Positions 35,397 through 44,000 of a stretch of DNA of 64,000 bases are shown in pieces; the stretch's first letter is position 1; each line of letters starts with the position of its first letter. A model generated the notes under the pieces. It worked only from the letters and a program-made list of their open reading frames with translations, did not search any database and had not been told where the DNA came from. Location of the stretch: assembly GCA_025937835.1 (NCBI GenBank), contig JAICQO010000023.1, positions 1 through 64,000 of the forward strand. The letters are read 5' to 3'. A program made the position numbers and the translations under genes. This stretch comes from Polyangiaceae bacterium (GTDB lineage Bacteria; Myxococcota_A; Polyangia; Polyangiales; Polyangiaceae).

Positions 35397-36721
35397 CAGA
35401 CTCCTCCGAGCCCCGCGCCGTAGACCGGCCCCTGCTCCGTCATCGACACGACTCCGATCGACGGCCACAGGTCTTGGGCGGCGTGGCTCGGGCTCCGCGT
35501 GGTCCAGAGCCCGATCGCCGCGCCTGCGACCGTGCCCGTCATGATGCTCGCGAGCCAGAGCCGGGTGCGCGTGGGATGGCCGCTCTCTTCGTCGACCAAC
35601 AACAGCGGGCTCGCCGCCGCAGCCCCCGTCAGCGCGCCGAGGCTCGCGCCGAGATCGACGAGCAGTACGCGCGACGCGCTCGGGCGGAGGTGCAAGCTGA
35701 GCGCCCCGGCCAGCACCACACCCGCGCCGGCACCGATGCCCATGCCCTGACGTGGGGTGCGGTCGGTGCTGCCGTCGACCGTGAGCTCGACCAGGCCGCC
35801 GAGCAGCGTGCCGAAAGCGCCGCCCGAGTGAGCGAGCGCCGCGCCGCCCTGCGTGACGTGACCGAACCCGACCACGGCCCCCGCGAGCGACAGCCCCGTG
35901 ACCGCGGACACGACTCCGTAGGCGTATCGATCCTCGTCCGCGACGTCGAGCGTGTCCGAGATCAACCAGCCCGCCGCCGTCGGCCACCACATGCCGGCGG
36001 ACAGGAACCAGGCGTCGCCGTATCCGATGTCCCACTCCTCGGAGACCAAGATCGAGCCGCCGAGCCCGATGCCCGCGCCGAGCGCCGCGAGCGGGTAGGT
36101 GAGTCGCTCGTCGCGCGAGCCGCTGGCCTGCTGCAGTGAGTAACCGACGTAGGCGCCGAGCAGCGCGGAGTTGAAGGCGAGCACGGCGCGGCCGGGCGAG
36201 CGTGCCCGGTCCGCCACCTCACCGCTCGCGACCGGGACCGGCTCGCGCAGCGCCTTCGCCGCGCGGCGGCCGCGCCCGGCCTCCACCAGATCGCGCATCA
36301 TCACGGCCACGCGCATCTCGAGCTCCTCCGGCTCGATGCGCTCGATGCGCTGGTAGAGCACCCGTGAATGCGGCGGGATCAGCCGCAGCTCGAGCGAGAG
36401 CCCGGCGCGCCTGCGGGACAGCCGCGAGGCGAGCAGCCAGCTGTCCGAGGACAGCCCGAGCAGCGCCTCGTCGGAGAGCTCGTGGTCGTGCTCGCCGCGC
36501 CGCGACAGATCGATCGCGAGCTCGAGATCCTGCGCCGCCTCGCGGATCAGCATGTCGATGTGCCTGGCGAGCTGCATCGCCTCGAGGTCGGTTTCGTCGT
36601 CGCGCGCGGGAGATTCGCTGCGCGTCTGCGTGCGCAGCGCGACCAGGTCGTTTTCACCGGCGAACGCCGAGCTACCGAACAAAGCCGTGGCTAGCCCGAT
36701 GCAGGCGGCGGCGGCGCGCAA
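35393..36721 (-). CDS. Exported envelope protein with many hydrophobic segments
   Basis: I place the start at TTG 36721, 14 bases after the stop of the preceding gene; it gives a good signal peptide (RAAAACIGLATALFGSSAFA) and 442 residues. No ATG lies nearby. A helical, charged region (AMQLARHIDMLIREAAQDLE, RIEPEELEMRVAVMMRDLVE) is followed by a Gly/Ala-rich half with about eight short hydrophobic stretches (YPLAALGAGIGLGGSILVSE, GVVSAVTGLSLAGAVVGFGH). The pattern fits a membrane protein or a glycine-rich barrel. No family is recognised. It sits between the outer-membrane protein gene and the pseudouridine synthase, overlapping the latter. Confidence 0.66.
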   Translation of the reverse strand: MRAAAACIGLATALFGSSAFAGENDLVALRTQTRSESPARDDETDLEAMQLARHIDMLIREAAQDLELAIDLSRRGEHDHELSDEALLGLSSDSWLLASRLSRRRAGLSLELRLIPPHSRVLYQRIERIEPEELEMRVAVMMRDLVEAGRGRRAAKALREPVPVASGEVADRARSPGRAVLAFNSALLGAYVGYSLQQASGSRDERLTYPLAALGAGIGLGGSILVSEEWDIGYGDAWFLSAGMWWPTAAGWLISDTLDVADEDRYAYGVVSAVTGLSLAGAVVGFGHVTQGGAALAHSGGAFGTLLGGLVELTVDGSTDRTPRQGMGIGAGAGVVLAGALSLHLRPSASRVLLVDLGASLGALTGAAAASPLLLVDEESGHPTRTRLWLASIMTGTVAGAAIGLWTTRSPSHAAQDLWPSIGVVSMTEQGPVYGAGLGGVW

Positions 36722-36735
36722 CGCTCGAAGCCGCC

Positions 36736-38256
36736 CTAGAACAGGACCGTGGCGTTCAGCCAAGCGTCGAGCCCCATCGAGTCGTCCACCTTCAGGCGGC
36801 GTCCCGTATCGTTCAGCACCTTGCGGTAGTTCGGGTTCGGCAGCCCCGACGAGCGCTGGGTCGTGCCGCCCGCTGCGCTGCGGCAATAGCCCGATTTCGA
36901 GAGATCGCGGTCGAAGTCGGGGTTGCATGCCTGATCGAATGTAATGAAATGCCCCTGCGTCAAGTTGAGCGCGGTGCCCAGGTTGAATTTGACGTATTCG
37001 CCGGCTTGCCACGTGAACGAGCCGCTCAGCGCGTAGGTGCCGTGCGCCTGCACGTCCGTGAGCCCGGTGAAGTAGACGCGGCGCGAGCTCGGGTCCACGA
37101 CCGACGGCGCGGCGCTCGCCGTGTCGGGATCGGGGTTCGACATGTACCCCGAGTAGTTCGGGTCGCGGAGCGAGGGGGCGTCGCTCGAGCCGAGCGCGTC
37201 GAACAACTCCGAGTAGTCGCGGCCTTCCGACACGTAGGTCCCGGAAAACCTGAAATCGAGCGTGATGCGCTGGAAGCGATCGCGGATCTCCCACGGGATC
37301 ACGTTCATGCCCACGAGCATCGTGCCGCGGAGCGGCGGGTGATTGACGAGCGAGCCCTGGAAGTCGACCGAGCCGTAGTCGCTGTCGCCGGTCGGGAACT
37401 CGAGCAGGGCGCGGAACCCGGCGTAGGGCTCGATGTATTTCACGCGCCGGGAGATCAGCGTGTGCAGCTCGAGCCCGGTCACGCCCCGGCTCACTCCGGG
37501 CTCACGCTCGCCCGAAAATGAGCCCTCGCGCGGCTCCTCCGAGGGCGCCTGGGCCACGCCGTCACGGTTGATGTCAGACGGGTGAGCGCAGCGCCGCTGG
37601 GTCGTGCCCGACAGGTTCAGGGAGCCCGTGGAGTCGTTGCAAGCGTGCATCGGCTCCGAGACGTCGAAGCGCCCCTCGATGCCCAGGACCCAGGTGGGCT
37701 TGCTCCGATCGCGCGCCTGGTTCATCACCGCCACGTCGAGCCCGACCGCGAGGTACTCGATGCCGCTACGGGTCGGCGACTCGAACGGAAGCCGGAACAG
37801 CTGCTCACCGGGCAGGCCCTCGAGCGAAAGCGCCTGCTGCGCGCCGCTGCCGTCCAGCGTGGAGAGCTTCTGCGAGTGCGAGAGTACGATCGGCAGCCGG
37901 AACACCAGCGCGACGTCCTTGTAGACGCCGACGTCGGCTCGCGCGACGAGCCGGCTGATCGTCGCTTCGTACTTGGCCACGTTCAGGTTGTCTGGCGTGT
38001 AACCGCCCGTCGCGAAGCGCGGCTGCGTGATCGAGGTCTCGCGCAAGATCTTGGCGGAGCGGCGGCTGCTCTCGAAGCCGAGCGACAGGCTCAGATCGAA
38101 CGGATCGTCGTCGTCGAAGGCATCCACCACCTGGGTGATTTCGGCGGGTTCGCGCAGCACGCTCGGCTCGGCGACGCGGCGCGGCTCATCGGCGAGCGCC
38201 GGGGCCGCGACCAGCAGCCAGGCGGCGAGACAGGAGCAAACTCCAACTTTGAGCAT
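36736..38256 (-). CDS. Putative outer-membrane beta-barrel protein
   Basis: The 506-residue protein has a signal peptide (LAAWLLVAAPALA) and a body of alternating strands typical of outer-membrane barrels (ADVGVYKDVALVFRLPIVL, RVKYIEPYAGFRALLEFP, ITLDFRFSGTYV, YVKFNLGTALNLTQG). It ends in WLNATVLF, a terminal Phe as in barrel-assembly signals. Several Asp/Asn/Ser-rich loops are present. No specific family is recognised; the layout is that of transporter- or porin-like proteins of delta-proteobacteria. The next gene downstream is the exported protein starting 14 bases later. Confidence 0.8.
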   Translation of the reverse strand: MLKVGVCSCLAAWLLVAAPALADEPRRVAEPSVLREPAEITQVVDAFDDDDPFDLSLSLGFESSRRSAKILRETSITQPRFATGGYTPDNLNVAKYEATISRLVARADVGVYKDVALVFRLPIVLSHSQKLSTLDGSGAQQALSLEGLPGEQLFRLPFESPTRSGIEYLAVGLDVAVMNQARDRSKPTWVLGIEGRFDVSEPMHACNDSTGSLNLSGTTQRRCAHPSDINRDGVAQAPSEEPREGSFSGEREPGVSRGVTGLELHTLISRRVKYIEPYAGFRALLEFPTGDSDYGSVDFQGSLVNHPPLRGTMLVGMNVIPWEIRDRFQRITLDFRFSGTYVSEGRDYSELFDALGSSDAPSLRDPNYSGYMSNPDPDTASAAPSVVDPSSRRVYFTGLTDVQAHGTYALSGSFTWQAGEYVKFNLGTALNLTQGHFITFDQACNPDFDRDLSKSGYCRSAAGGTTQRSSGLPNPNYRKVLNDTGRRLKVDDSMGLDAWLNATVLF

Positions 38257-38310
38257 CGTCGGCCGAGGCGGCTTCGCAGCCTATCGCACTCGCCGCGAAT
38301 TCGAAAACGC

Positions 38311-39159
38311 TCAGCGCGCGGGCACGGTGCGCCAGGCCCGTTCAGCCGCGACGAGCCGCTGTTCCAGCGCCGATTTCCGGGTCGGATCCGGCTCCCGTTC
38401 GATGCCCGAGGCCGCGATGGCACACACCGCCCGCGCGCGCCGCCGGACCACGAGCTGGTCCGCCGCTGCCTTGCCCATCGCCTGTTTCTCGGAGGCCGAG
38501 AGCACACGGGAGGCCGCCTCGATCGCGTCCTTGGCGGCCGACTCGCAGCCGGCCATCAGCTGGTCGGGGGCGACCGCGCCCTCGAGCTTTGCACGGCCTT
38601 TGGCCTTCAAGCCAGCCTCCGGGTAGCCGCTGGTGCCGGGCGGAAGCTCCGTCACGAGCTCACCGCGGCCGAGCTCGAGCTCGAGGCTCGAGGCTCCGAC
38701 GCTCACCTCGAGCTCTGCGTCTCCGAAGGACACGCTGGCGAGCGGCGTCGCGATCAGGAACTCTCCTCCCGGTCGCACGCCGGTTCCCGGGACGCTCTTC
38801 ACGCGCCCCTCGCTCGCCAGCACCTGCTCGAGCCCGCCGCGGCAGGGCAGAAAGCGCCCGGGGCCTCGCAGCTCGAACTCGCGCGCCGAAACACCGTGAC
38901 GCACTGCGAGCTCCGCACCTTCCCCGAGGGTGACCCAGGTGCGCCCGTCGAGCGGCGTCAGCACCGCGACCGCGCCGGCGGCGCTCTTCACGTCGCCCCG
39001 GACCTGAATCGCGCGGCAGGCCGGCGGCGGGCTCGCTTTCACGAGCGGTGCCGAGGCCGACGCCGACGCTGCGCTCCTTGCGCCACCCACGGCGGGTTTG
39101 TCCTTGCAGCCGAAGATTGCCGCGCCGATCCACAGCGCCCAGCAGAACGGTAGCCGCAT
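38311..39159 (-). CDS. FecR-like lipoprotein
   Basis: The 282-residue protein has a lipobox (IGAAIFGC, Cys18) and a Ser/Ala-rich spacer. A FecR-like beta region follows (QVRGDVKSAAGAVAVLTPLD, WVTLGEGAELAVRHG, VRPGGEFLIATPLASVSFGD), then a helical Lys/Ala-rich C-terminus. FecR domains usually sense an envelope signal and control an ECF sigma factor through a membrane helix. This one has no helix and no sigma factor gene beside it. Its ATG overlaps the stop of the PP2C-cNMP phosphatase gene (TGATG), so the two are made together. Confidence 0.78.
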   Translation of the reverse strand: MRLPFCWALWIGAAIFGCKDKPAVGGARSAASASASAPLVKASPPPACRAIQVRGDVKSAAGAVAVLTPLDGRTWVTLGEGAELAVRHGVSAREFELRGPGRFLPCRGGLEQVLASEGRVKSVPGTGVRPGGEFLIATPLASVSFGDAELEVSVGASSLELELGRGELVTELPPGTSGYPEAGLKAKGRAKLEGAVAPDQLMAGCESAAKDAIEAASRVLSASEKQAMGKAAADQLVVRRRARAVCAIAASGIEREPDPTRKSALEQRLVAAERAWRTVPAR

Positions 39160-40520
39160 CAGCCGTGACCGCGGAGCGAGGGAGGCGGCGGCAAGAGCAA
39201 CGTCTTGCGATCTTCGTCGTCCTCGTCGACGTCGAAGATCGCCGCGGTGACGTCTTCGGCCAGGAGCTCTTCTTTGGCGTGGCCGAGCTCGCGGCTCGTC
39301 TCTTCCAGCCGGTCGGCGAGCACGCCGAGGAACTGCCACAGCAGCTTGACCGCGAGCTGGTGCTCTTTCCGGAGGATCTCGAAGAAATCCAGGCGCCGGA
39401 TCAGCATCAGCTCGCTCGGCTCGGCCGCGACCACGGACGCCGAGCGCGGCTGGCTGCGCACCAGCGCCATCTCGCCGAAGTGATCGCCCGGTCCGAACTC
39501 GGCGAGCACGGCCTCGCCGCGCTGCACCTTGAGCTTGCCGCGGAGGACGATGAACACCTCTTCGCCCTTGTCGCCCTCGCGGATCACGCTGGCGCCGGTC
39601 TCGTAAGCGTTGACGTGCGTCACCTGGAGCACGCGCAACAGCTCGCGTTCGTTCAGCGGGCGGAACAGCGGCATGCGCGCCAGGGTGTCGCGGCGCAGCT
39701 TGAGCTGCTCGGCGCGCCGCTCGTCCTTGGCCGAGAGATCGCCGACCGTGACGATCACCGCGGTGATGTTGTCTTTCCCGCCCTGTTCGTTGGCGCGGTC
39801 GATCATCTTCCGCGCGGACTGCTCGGCGTCGGGCAGGCGCAGGTAGTGGCCGAGCCGCGACAGGTCGTCCTCGAAGTAGCCGCTCAGCCCGTCCGAGCAC
39901 AAAAGGAAGCGGTCGCCGCCGACCACGTCCATGAACAGCGACTCCGGCTCGGCGTGCTCGTAAACGCCCACGGCGCGCGTGACCGCGTTCTTCTGAGCGA
40001 CCTTTGCGGCCTGCTCGCGGGTCATTTTCTTGCGCCGCACGAGCTCGTTGTAAACGTTGTGATCTTCGGTCACTTGCGAGATCACGGCGCCGCGCAGGTG
40101 ATAGATGCGGCTGTCGCCGACCCAGACGATGAACGCTTCGCTCCCGATCAGCAGCAACGCGGCGAGCGTGGTGCCCATGCCGCGCTTCTTCTCGTCCTTC
40201 AACGCCTCGGCGTGGACGCGGCTCGAGGCTCGGTTCACGGCGAACTCGAGCATGTTGGTGATGTCGCGCTTGTTGACCTTCGAGCCGCCGCTCTTGCCCT
40301 CGACGTAGTCGCGGATCAGGTCGGACTCGCGCTTGATCTCTTCGTGCAGCGTGCGCACCGCGAGCGCGCTCGCGACCTCGCCCGCGGCGTGCCCGCCCAT
40401 GCCGTCGCAGACGACGAACAAACCGAGCTTCTTGTCGACGAGGAAGTTGTCCTCGTTGTGATCCCGCTGCCGCCCAACGTCGGTCAGCGCGGCGAACTGG
40501 GACTCCTCACCGGCGGGCAT
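39159..40520 (-). CDS. PP2C-type Ser/Thr phosphatase fused to a cyclic-nucleotide-binding domain
   Basis: The 453-residue protein begins with a PP2C domain (about 8-260): metal-ligand motifs DHNEDNFLVD, VCDGMGGHAAGE, then GMGTTLAALL, VWVGDSRIYHLR, LLCSDGLSGYF and GGKDNITAVIV. Residues about 275-400 are a cNMP-binding domain (LFRPLNERELLRVLQVTHVN, GEEVFIVLRGKLKVQ, GPGDHFGEMALVRSQPRSAS), with the phosphate-binding GEMAL and RSAS. An acidic tail follows. It should remove phosphate from Ser/Thr kinase targets, with activity or localisation tuned by cAMP or cGMP. It is coupled to the FecR-like lipoprotein. Several Hanks kinases exist in such genomes, one at 11.6 kb in this window. Confidence 0.94.
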   Translation of the reverse strand: MPAGEESQFAALTDVGRQRDHNEDNFLVDKKLGLFVVCDGMGGHAAGEVASALAVRTLHEEIKRESDLIRDYVEGKSGGSKVNKRDITNMLEFAVNRASSRVHAEALKDEKKRGMGTTLAALLLIGSEAFIVWVGDSRIYHLRGAVISQVTEDHNVYNELVRRKKMTREQAAKVAQKNAVTRAVGVYEHAEPESLFMDVVGGDRFLLCSDGLSGYFEDDLSRLGHYLRLPDAEQSARKMIDRANEQGGKDNITAVIVTVGDLSAKDERRAEQLKLRRDTLARMPLFRPLNERELLRVLQVTHVNAYETGASVIREGDKGEEVFIVLRGKLKVQRGEAVLAEFGPGDHFGEMALVRSQPRSASVVAAEPSELMLIRRLDFFEILRKEHQLAVKLLWQFLGVLADRLEETSRELGHAKEELLAEDVTAAIFDVDEDDEDRKTLLLPPPPSLRGHG

Positions 40521-40637
40521 GCGGGGGCTAGGATACTCAAGCCCGGCTGCGAGGTGAAGACGGGGCCTCGTGGGGTGAGGTGGGGTGACTCGGGGTGAAT
40601 GTGCGAGGCCTCGCGTCAGCCGGCCTGTTCGGGCTCG

Positions 40638-41066
40638 TCATTTGAAGGCGACCACGGCCAGCACGACGATCATCACGCTGGTCAGCATGCCGAGCCTACC
40701 GAGCAGCGGCAGCCGCGCCATCAGCTTCGGATCGCCGGTCTTGCGTGCCTTCTTCATGGTCGCCTGCATCACGCCGACCAGGCCGCACAGCACCACGACC
40801 AGGGTGAGCTTGGCGTGGAATGCGCCGCCACCCCAGGACATGACGTTGGCGAAGCCGCGGTAGAAGGCGATTCCGAGGCCGGACAGGATCAACAGCAACA
40901 GGCCGAACGAGCCGTTCTTGCTGAGCGCCGAGGCACGCATCATGAACTTCGCGCGCTCCGGCCCCTCGAGGTCTTTGGTGGCGAGGGTGAGCGTGAACAT
41001 GGCGAAGCTGGTCCCGAGCCCGAGCGCCAGCCCGATGAAGTGTAAAATCTTCAGAGTTTCGTACAT
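40638..41066 (-). CDS. Small four-helix membrane protein
   Basis: The 142-residue protein has four hydrophobic helices: ILHFIGLALGLGTSFAMFTL, GSFGLLLLILSGLGIAFY, AKLTLVVVLCGLVGVMQAT and GMLTSVMIVVLAVVAF. The first and third carry His (LHFIG, FHAKL) in positions like those of CopD/DUF2269/HemJ-type proteins, in which such His residues bind haem or copper. Family assignment is tentative. It is monocistronic, between the phosphatase gene and the divergent GreA-like gene. Confidence 0.75.
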   Translation of the reverse strand: MYETLKILHFIGLALGLGTSFAMFTLTLATKDLEGPERAKFMMRASALSKNGSFGLLLLILSGLGIAFYRGFANVMSWGGGAFHAKLTLVVVLCGLVGVMQATMKKARKTGDPKLMARLPLLGRLGMLTSVMIVVLAVVAFK

Positions 41067-41200
41067 CGTGGCTCCTTCGCTCGCCGATCGACCGAGCGAG
41101 GTCCACCTAATGCGGCCGGGTCAGGTCGTCCAGGGCGGCGCGAACGGCTCCCCGCCCGGGAGCCTCGCGCGCACCCGAGTTTGCTAACCTACGAAGCCCG

Positions 41201-41680
41201 ATGGACAAGGCCGAGCTCCTCGCGTTGCTCGCGGAAGCGCTGCAGAAAGAGCTGAACGCAGCCCAACGCCTCGCCAAAGACACGGCGGAGGCCGCCAATC
41301 ACCCCGAAGCGCGCCCCGAGAACGACAAAGACACGAGAAAAATCGAGCTCTCGTACCTGGCTGCGGGCCAGGCTTCGCGGGCGAAGGAGCTCGAGACGGG
41401 TCTATCGTGGATCGGTCAGATCCCGAAGAAGCCGTTCGGCTCGGCCGATCCGCTGCAAGCGGGCGCGCTCGCCGAGCTCGACGTCGGCGGCAAGCCGCAA
41501 CGCGTGCTGCTGAGCCCGGCGGGCGGCGGCATCAAGCTCTCGACACCGGGCGGCGAGATCAGCGTCGTCACGCCGTCTTCCCCGCTCGGGCGCGGCCTGC
41601 TCGGCAAACACGTGGGAGAGTCGTTCGAGCTCGTGATCGCCGGGCAGCGGCGCGAGGTGGTGATCGTCGGAGTGACTTGA
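41201..41680 (+). CDS. GreA/GreB C-terminal-domain protein
   Basis: The 159-residue protein has an N-terminal helical part (LLALLAEALQKELNAAQRLA, KIELSYLAAGQASRAKELET) and a C-terminal FKBP-like Gre domain (GALAELDVGGKPQRVLLSP, VVTPSSPLGRGLLGKHVGES, REVVIVGV). The shape recalls transcription elongation factors and Rnk-like proteins that bind RNA polymerase near the secondary channel. The N-terminal part is short and lacks the standard GreA acidic tip pair in an obvious form, so cleavage-factor activity is uncertain. It is monocistronic and convergent with the purine operon (7 bases apart). Confidence 0.85.
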   Translation: MDKAELLALLAEALQKELNAAQRLAKDTAEAANHPEARPENDKDTRKIELSYLAAGQASRAKELETGLSWIGQIPKKPFGSADPLQAGALAELDVGGKPQRVLLSPAGGGIKLSTPGGEISVVTPSSPLGRGLLGKHVGESFELVIAGQRREVVIVGVT

Positions 41681-41687
41681 ATCGGTC

Positions 41688-43121
41688 CTAACCGCCGGTC
41701 CCGAGCCGTTCGCGGCGCGCCGCCAAGATCTTCGCGAACGAGCGCAAATTGAGCTCGTCCGGCGTGAGCCCCGTTGCCCGCGCCTCTTCGAGGTCGATCG
41801 CCCCGGAGTTCTGCGCGCGCAGGAAGTAGTTGAGCAGGCCCTGACCCGTCGCCGCGTCGTCGAACACGTCGCCCACCAGCGTGGCCTGCGCCGCCTTGTC
41901 TACGAAGTTGCGGAGGCGCTCGGCGGCTTGTGCGAAGCCCTCCAGGAAAAACGCGTAGCAAGTGGCGTAGCGCACCGGGAGCTGCGCGGGGTGCAGGTCC
42001 CAGCCCTGGTAGTAGCCGTTCTCGAGCGAGTGGCGGATGCTCTGGTGCGAGAGCTGCCACGCGGAATGTACGGCCGCGCGATTTTCGGCGAGCTGTTCGG
42101 GGCTGAGCCCCTTGCCCCTGTGCGGGCCGACGGGCATCACGTTGGTGGCGCCGTCCGACAGGAAGATGCCCGTGCCGGCGTAGGCCAGCGTCATCATCCC
42201 TTTGGCGAGATCGCACATCGGGTGGCGCATGTGCTGGTAGGCGGCGGTGATGTTGGCGGACGCCGTGAAGTCGTAGGTGCCGAAATGCGCGGCCTGGCAG
42301 CGGCCTTCGCAGGCGTCGAGCAGCTTCGGCAGCGGCGAGTAGCCGTTCGGGCCGAGCAGCGACTGGGTCGTCTCGATCATCAGCTCGAGCCGCAGCGCAC
42401 CGTGCTCGAGGCCGTGGCGGCGCTCGAGCAGCTCGAACAGCCGGACCAGCGTGCGCGGCTGCTCGGGGATCGTCACTTTCGGCAGCGTGACAACGAAGTT
42501 CGGAGGCAACACGCCGCTCGTGGCCTTGAGCAGCGTGTCGACGAACAGCTCGAGCGTGCGCGCGGCGCGGTGCTTCCACTCCTCGCTCAGGGATTTGATG
42601 CGGATGCCGATGAACGGCGGGAGCTGCTCTTCGGCGAGTGCGTGCGCGACCTCGAGCGCTGCGCGTTGCGCGGTGTCGTCTTCCTCGCTGTCGGGGCGCG
42701 CCCCGAAGCCGTCCTCGAAGTCGATCCGGAAGTCTTCGACGGGCTCGCGGGCGAGCTTGGCCTGGACGCGCGAGTGCACGGCGAACACGAGCCAGGCCTC
42801 GGGATCCCGCTGCTTCAGGGCGAGCGGATCGCGCTCGAGCTCAGCGGCGAGGTTTGCGCTCGCGAGCCGTTCCAGGGTTTTCGGCGAGGCGAAGCCGACG
42901 CCGCGCGCGAACTCCAGCGGATCCTTGCCGTAGGCTTCGAGCGACGCGAGCGCGAGCTCCCCGAGGCGCTTCGTGGTTTCGGCCTTGTAGAGCTGCGCGC
43001 CACCGTAGACCGTGTGCACGGGCTGGCGTGTCGGGCGGTCCCCCGGGTAAAGGCGCGCGAGCGTGCGGTTTGCCTCGCCGAGCGCGGCGAAATGAGCGGT
43101 GGCTTCGTCGACCAGACTCAT
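41688..43121 (-). CDS. CitE/HpcH-HpaI/malate-synthase-like TIM-barrel protein of the ureide operon
   Basis: The 477-residue protein matches the CitE-like/malate-synthase superfamily in its key motifs: an acidic metal site FRIDFEDGFGARPDSEEDD, LPKVTIPEQPRTLVRLFEL, the metal-ligand LRLELMIETTQSLLG, CEGRCQAAHFGTYDFTAS and a late LENGYYQGWDLHPAQLPVRY. Members of this subgroup (often called DUF6986) occur beside uric-acid and allantoin genes in other bacteria; I state this from memory. It is the last gene of the purine operon, 10 bases after the HIU hydrolase stop. A role in using glyoxylate, for example as an unusual malate synthase, is inferred from context. Confidence 0.8.
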   Translation of the reverse strand: MSLVDEATAHFAALGEANRTLARLYPGDRPTRQPVHTVYGGAQLYKAETTKRLGELALASLEAYGKDPLEFARGVGFASPKTLERLASANLAAELERDPLALKQRDPEAWLVFAVHSRVQAKLAREPVEDFRIDFEDGFGARPDSEEDDTAQRAALEVAHALAEEQLPPFIGIRIKSLSEEWKHRAARTLELFVDTLLKATSGVLPPNFVVTLPKVTIPEQPRTLVRLFELLERRHGLEHGALRLELMIETTQSLLGPNGYSPLPKLLDACEGRCQAAHFGTYDFTASANITAAYQHMRHPMCDLAKGMMTLAYAGTGIFLSDGATNVMPVGPHRGKGLSPEQLAENRAAVHSAWQLSHQSIRHSLENGYYQGWDLHPAQLPVRYATCYAFFLEGFAQAAERLRNFVDKAAQATLVGDVFDDAATGQGLLNYFLRAQNSGAIDLEEARATGLTPDELNLRSFAKILAARRERLGTGG

Positions 43122-43131
43122 GGGCTTGTCC

Positions 43132-43485
43132 TCAGGATCCCCGGTACGTGGAATAACCGAACGGGCTCAAGAGCAGCGGCACGTGATAGTGCGCGGCGGG
43201 ATCGTCGACGCTGAAGATCACCTCGACGCGGGGGTAGAAACAGGGCCGGCCGCTTTGCGCGTGATACGCGCCCGTCTCGAAGGTCAGGCGGTAGGTGCGC
43301 GCCTCGAGGGAGCCTTCCTGCATCAGGTCCGGCACGCGTCCGTCCTCGTTGGTCGTCGAGTGCGCGACGCTCTTCCAGTCGCCGCTCGGCTCGAGCACGT
43401 CGAGGCGGACGGCGAGGCCGCGCGCCGGCGTGCCGAGCGCGGTGTCGATAACGTGCGAGCTCAGGGGACTCTTGCTCTTGCTCAT
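43132..43485 (-). CDS. uraH: 5-hydroxyisourate hydrolase
   Basis: The 117-residue transthyretin-like protein begins SKSPLSSHVIDTALGTPARG, with the family His in SSHVLD-type context, has ARTYRLTFETGAYH and PRVEVIFSVDDPAAHYHVPL, and ends in the signature tetrapeptide YRGS. It opens the ring of 5-hydroxyisourate, the product of urate oxidation, to OHCU. The ATG overlaps the stop of the decarboxylase gene (ATGA). No signal peptide is present, so the enzyme is cytoplasmic. Confidence 0.97.
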   Translation of the reverse strand: MSKSKSPLSSHVIDTALGTPARGLAVRLDVLEPSGDWKSVAHSTTNEDGRVPDLMQEGSLEARTYRLTFETGAYHAQSGRPCFYPRVEVIFSVDDPAAHYHVPLLLSPFGYSTYRGS

Positions 43486-44000
43486 GCGGCGAGCTTCTCC
43501 AGCCGGAGGCGCGTGATTTTGGCTTGTTCTGTGGCCGCGATCGACAGCTCGCGGTCCGGAGCGTTGTCGAGGCGCGCCTCGAGCAGTCGGAGCATTTCCT
43601 CGGCGCTCTTGCCGCTCGCGCAGACGATGAACAGGAAGCCGAAGCGCGCGAGGTAGCGGGCGTTGCCGGCGGCGAGGCGTTCTATGGTGCGCCGAGCCGC
43701 CCGCGTGACTCCCGCCTGCTCGGAGCTCGACCAATCTGCGGTGGTTGCGAAGCGCTCGGCGAGCTCGGCAGGGTCAGCGCCGATCTGCGGGTGGTGCGAG
43801 AAGGCTTCCAGGAAATCGGCGCGTTCCAGCCCGGCCCAGACCGCCTCCGCATCTCGGAACAGAGCTTCTCGCGAGGCGAACGGGCGACGCGCGAGCATGC
43901 CCGCGACCCAGCGGCTCGAACCGCAGCAACGCTCGAGCGCGCGCTCGGCGTCTCTGGTGGAGAGCGCATTCAGCCGCGCGTGCGGTGCCGAATCACCCAT
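43482..44000 (-). CDS. uraD: 2-oxo-4-hydroxy-4-carboxy-5-ureidoimidazoline (OHCU) decarboxylase
   Basis: The 172-residue helical protein carries the conserved HPQIG catalytic region (LEAFSHHPQIGADPAELAER), EQAGVTRAARRTIERLAAGN and FGFLFIVCASGKSAEEMLR, all signatures of OHCU decarboxylase. It removes CO2 stereospecifically to give S-allantoin. The start overlaps the end of the allantoicase gene by eight bases and its end overlaps uraH. Together with uraH it shows that this operon degrades urate through the enzymatic, not spontaneous, route. Confidence 0.97.
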   Translation of the reverse strand: MGDSAPHARLNALSTRDAERALERCCGSSRWVAGMLARRPFASREALFRDAEAVWAGLERADFLEAFSHHPQIGADPAELAERFATTADWSSSEQAGVTRAARRTIERLAAGNARYLARFGFLFIVCASGKSAEEMLRLLEARLDNAPDRELSIAATEQAKITRLRLEKLAA

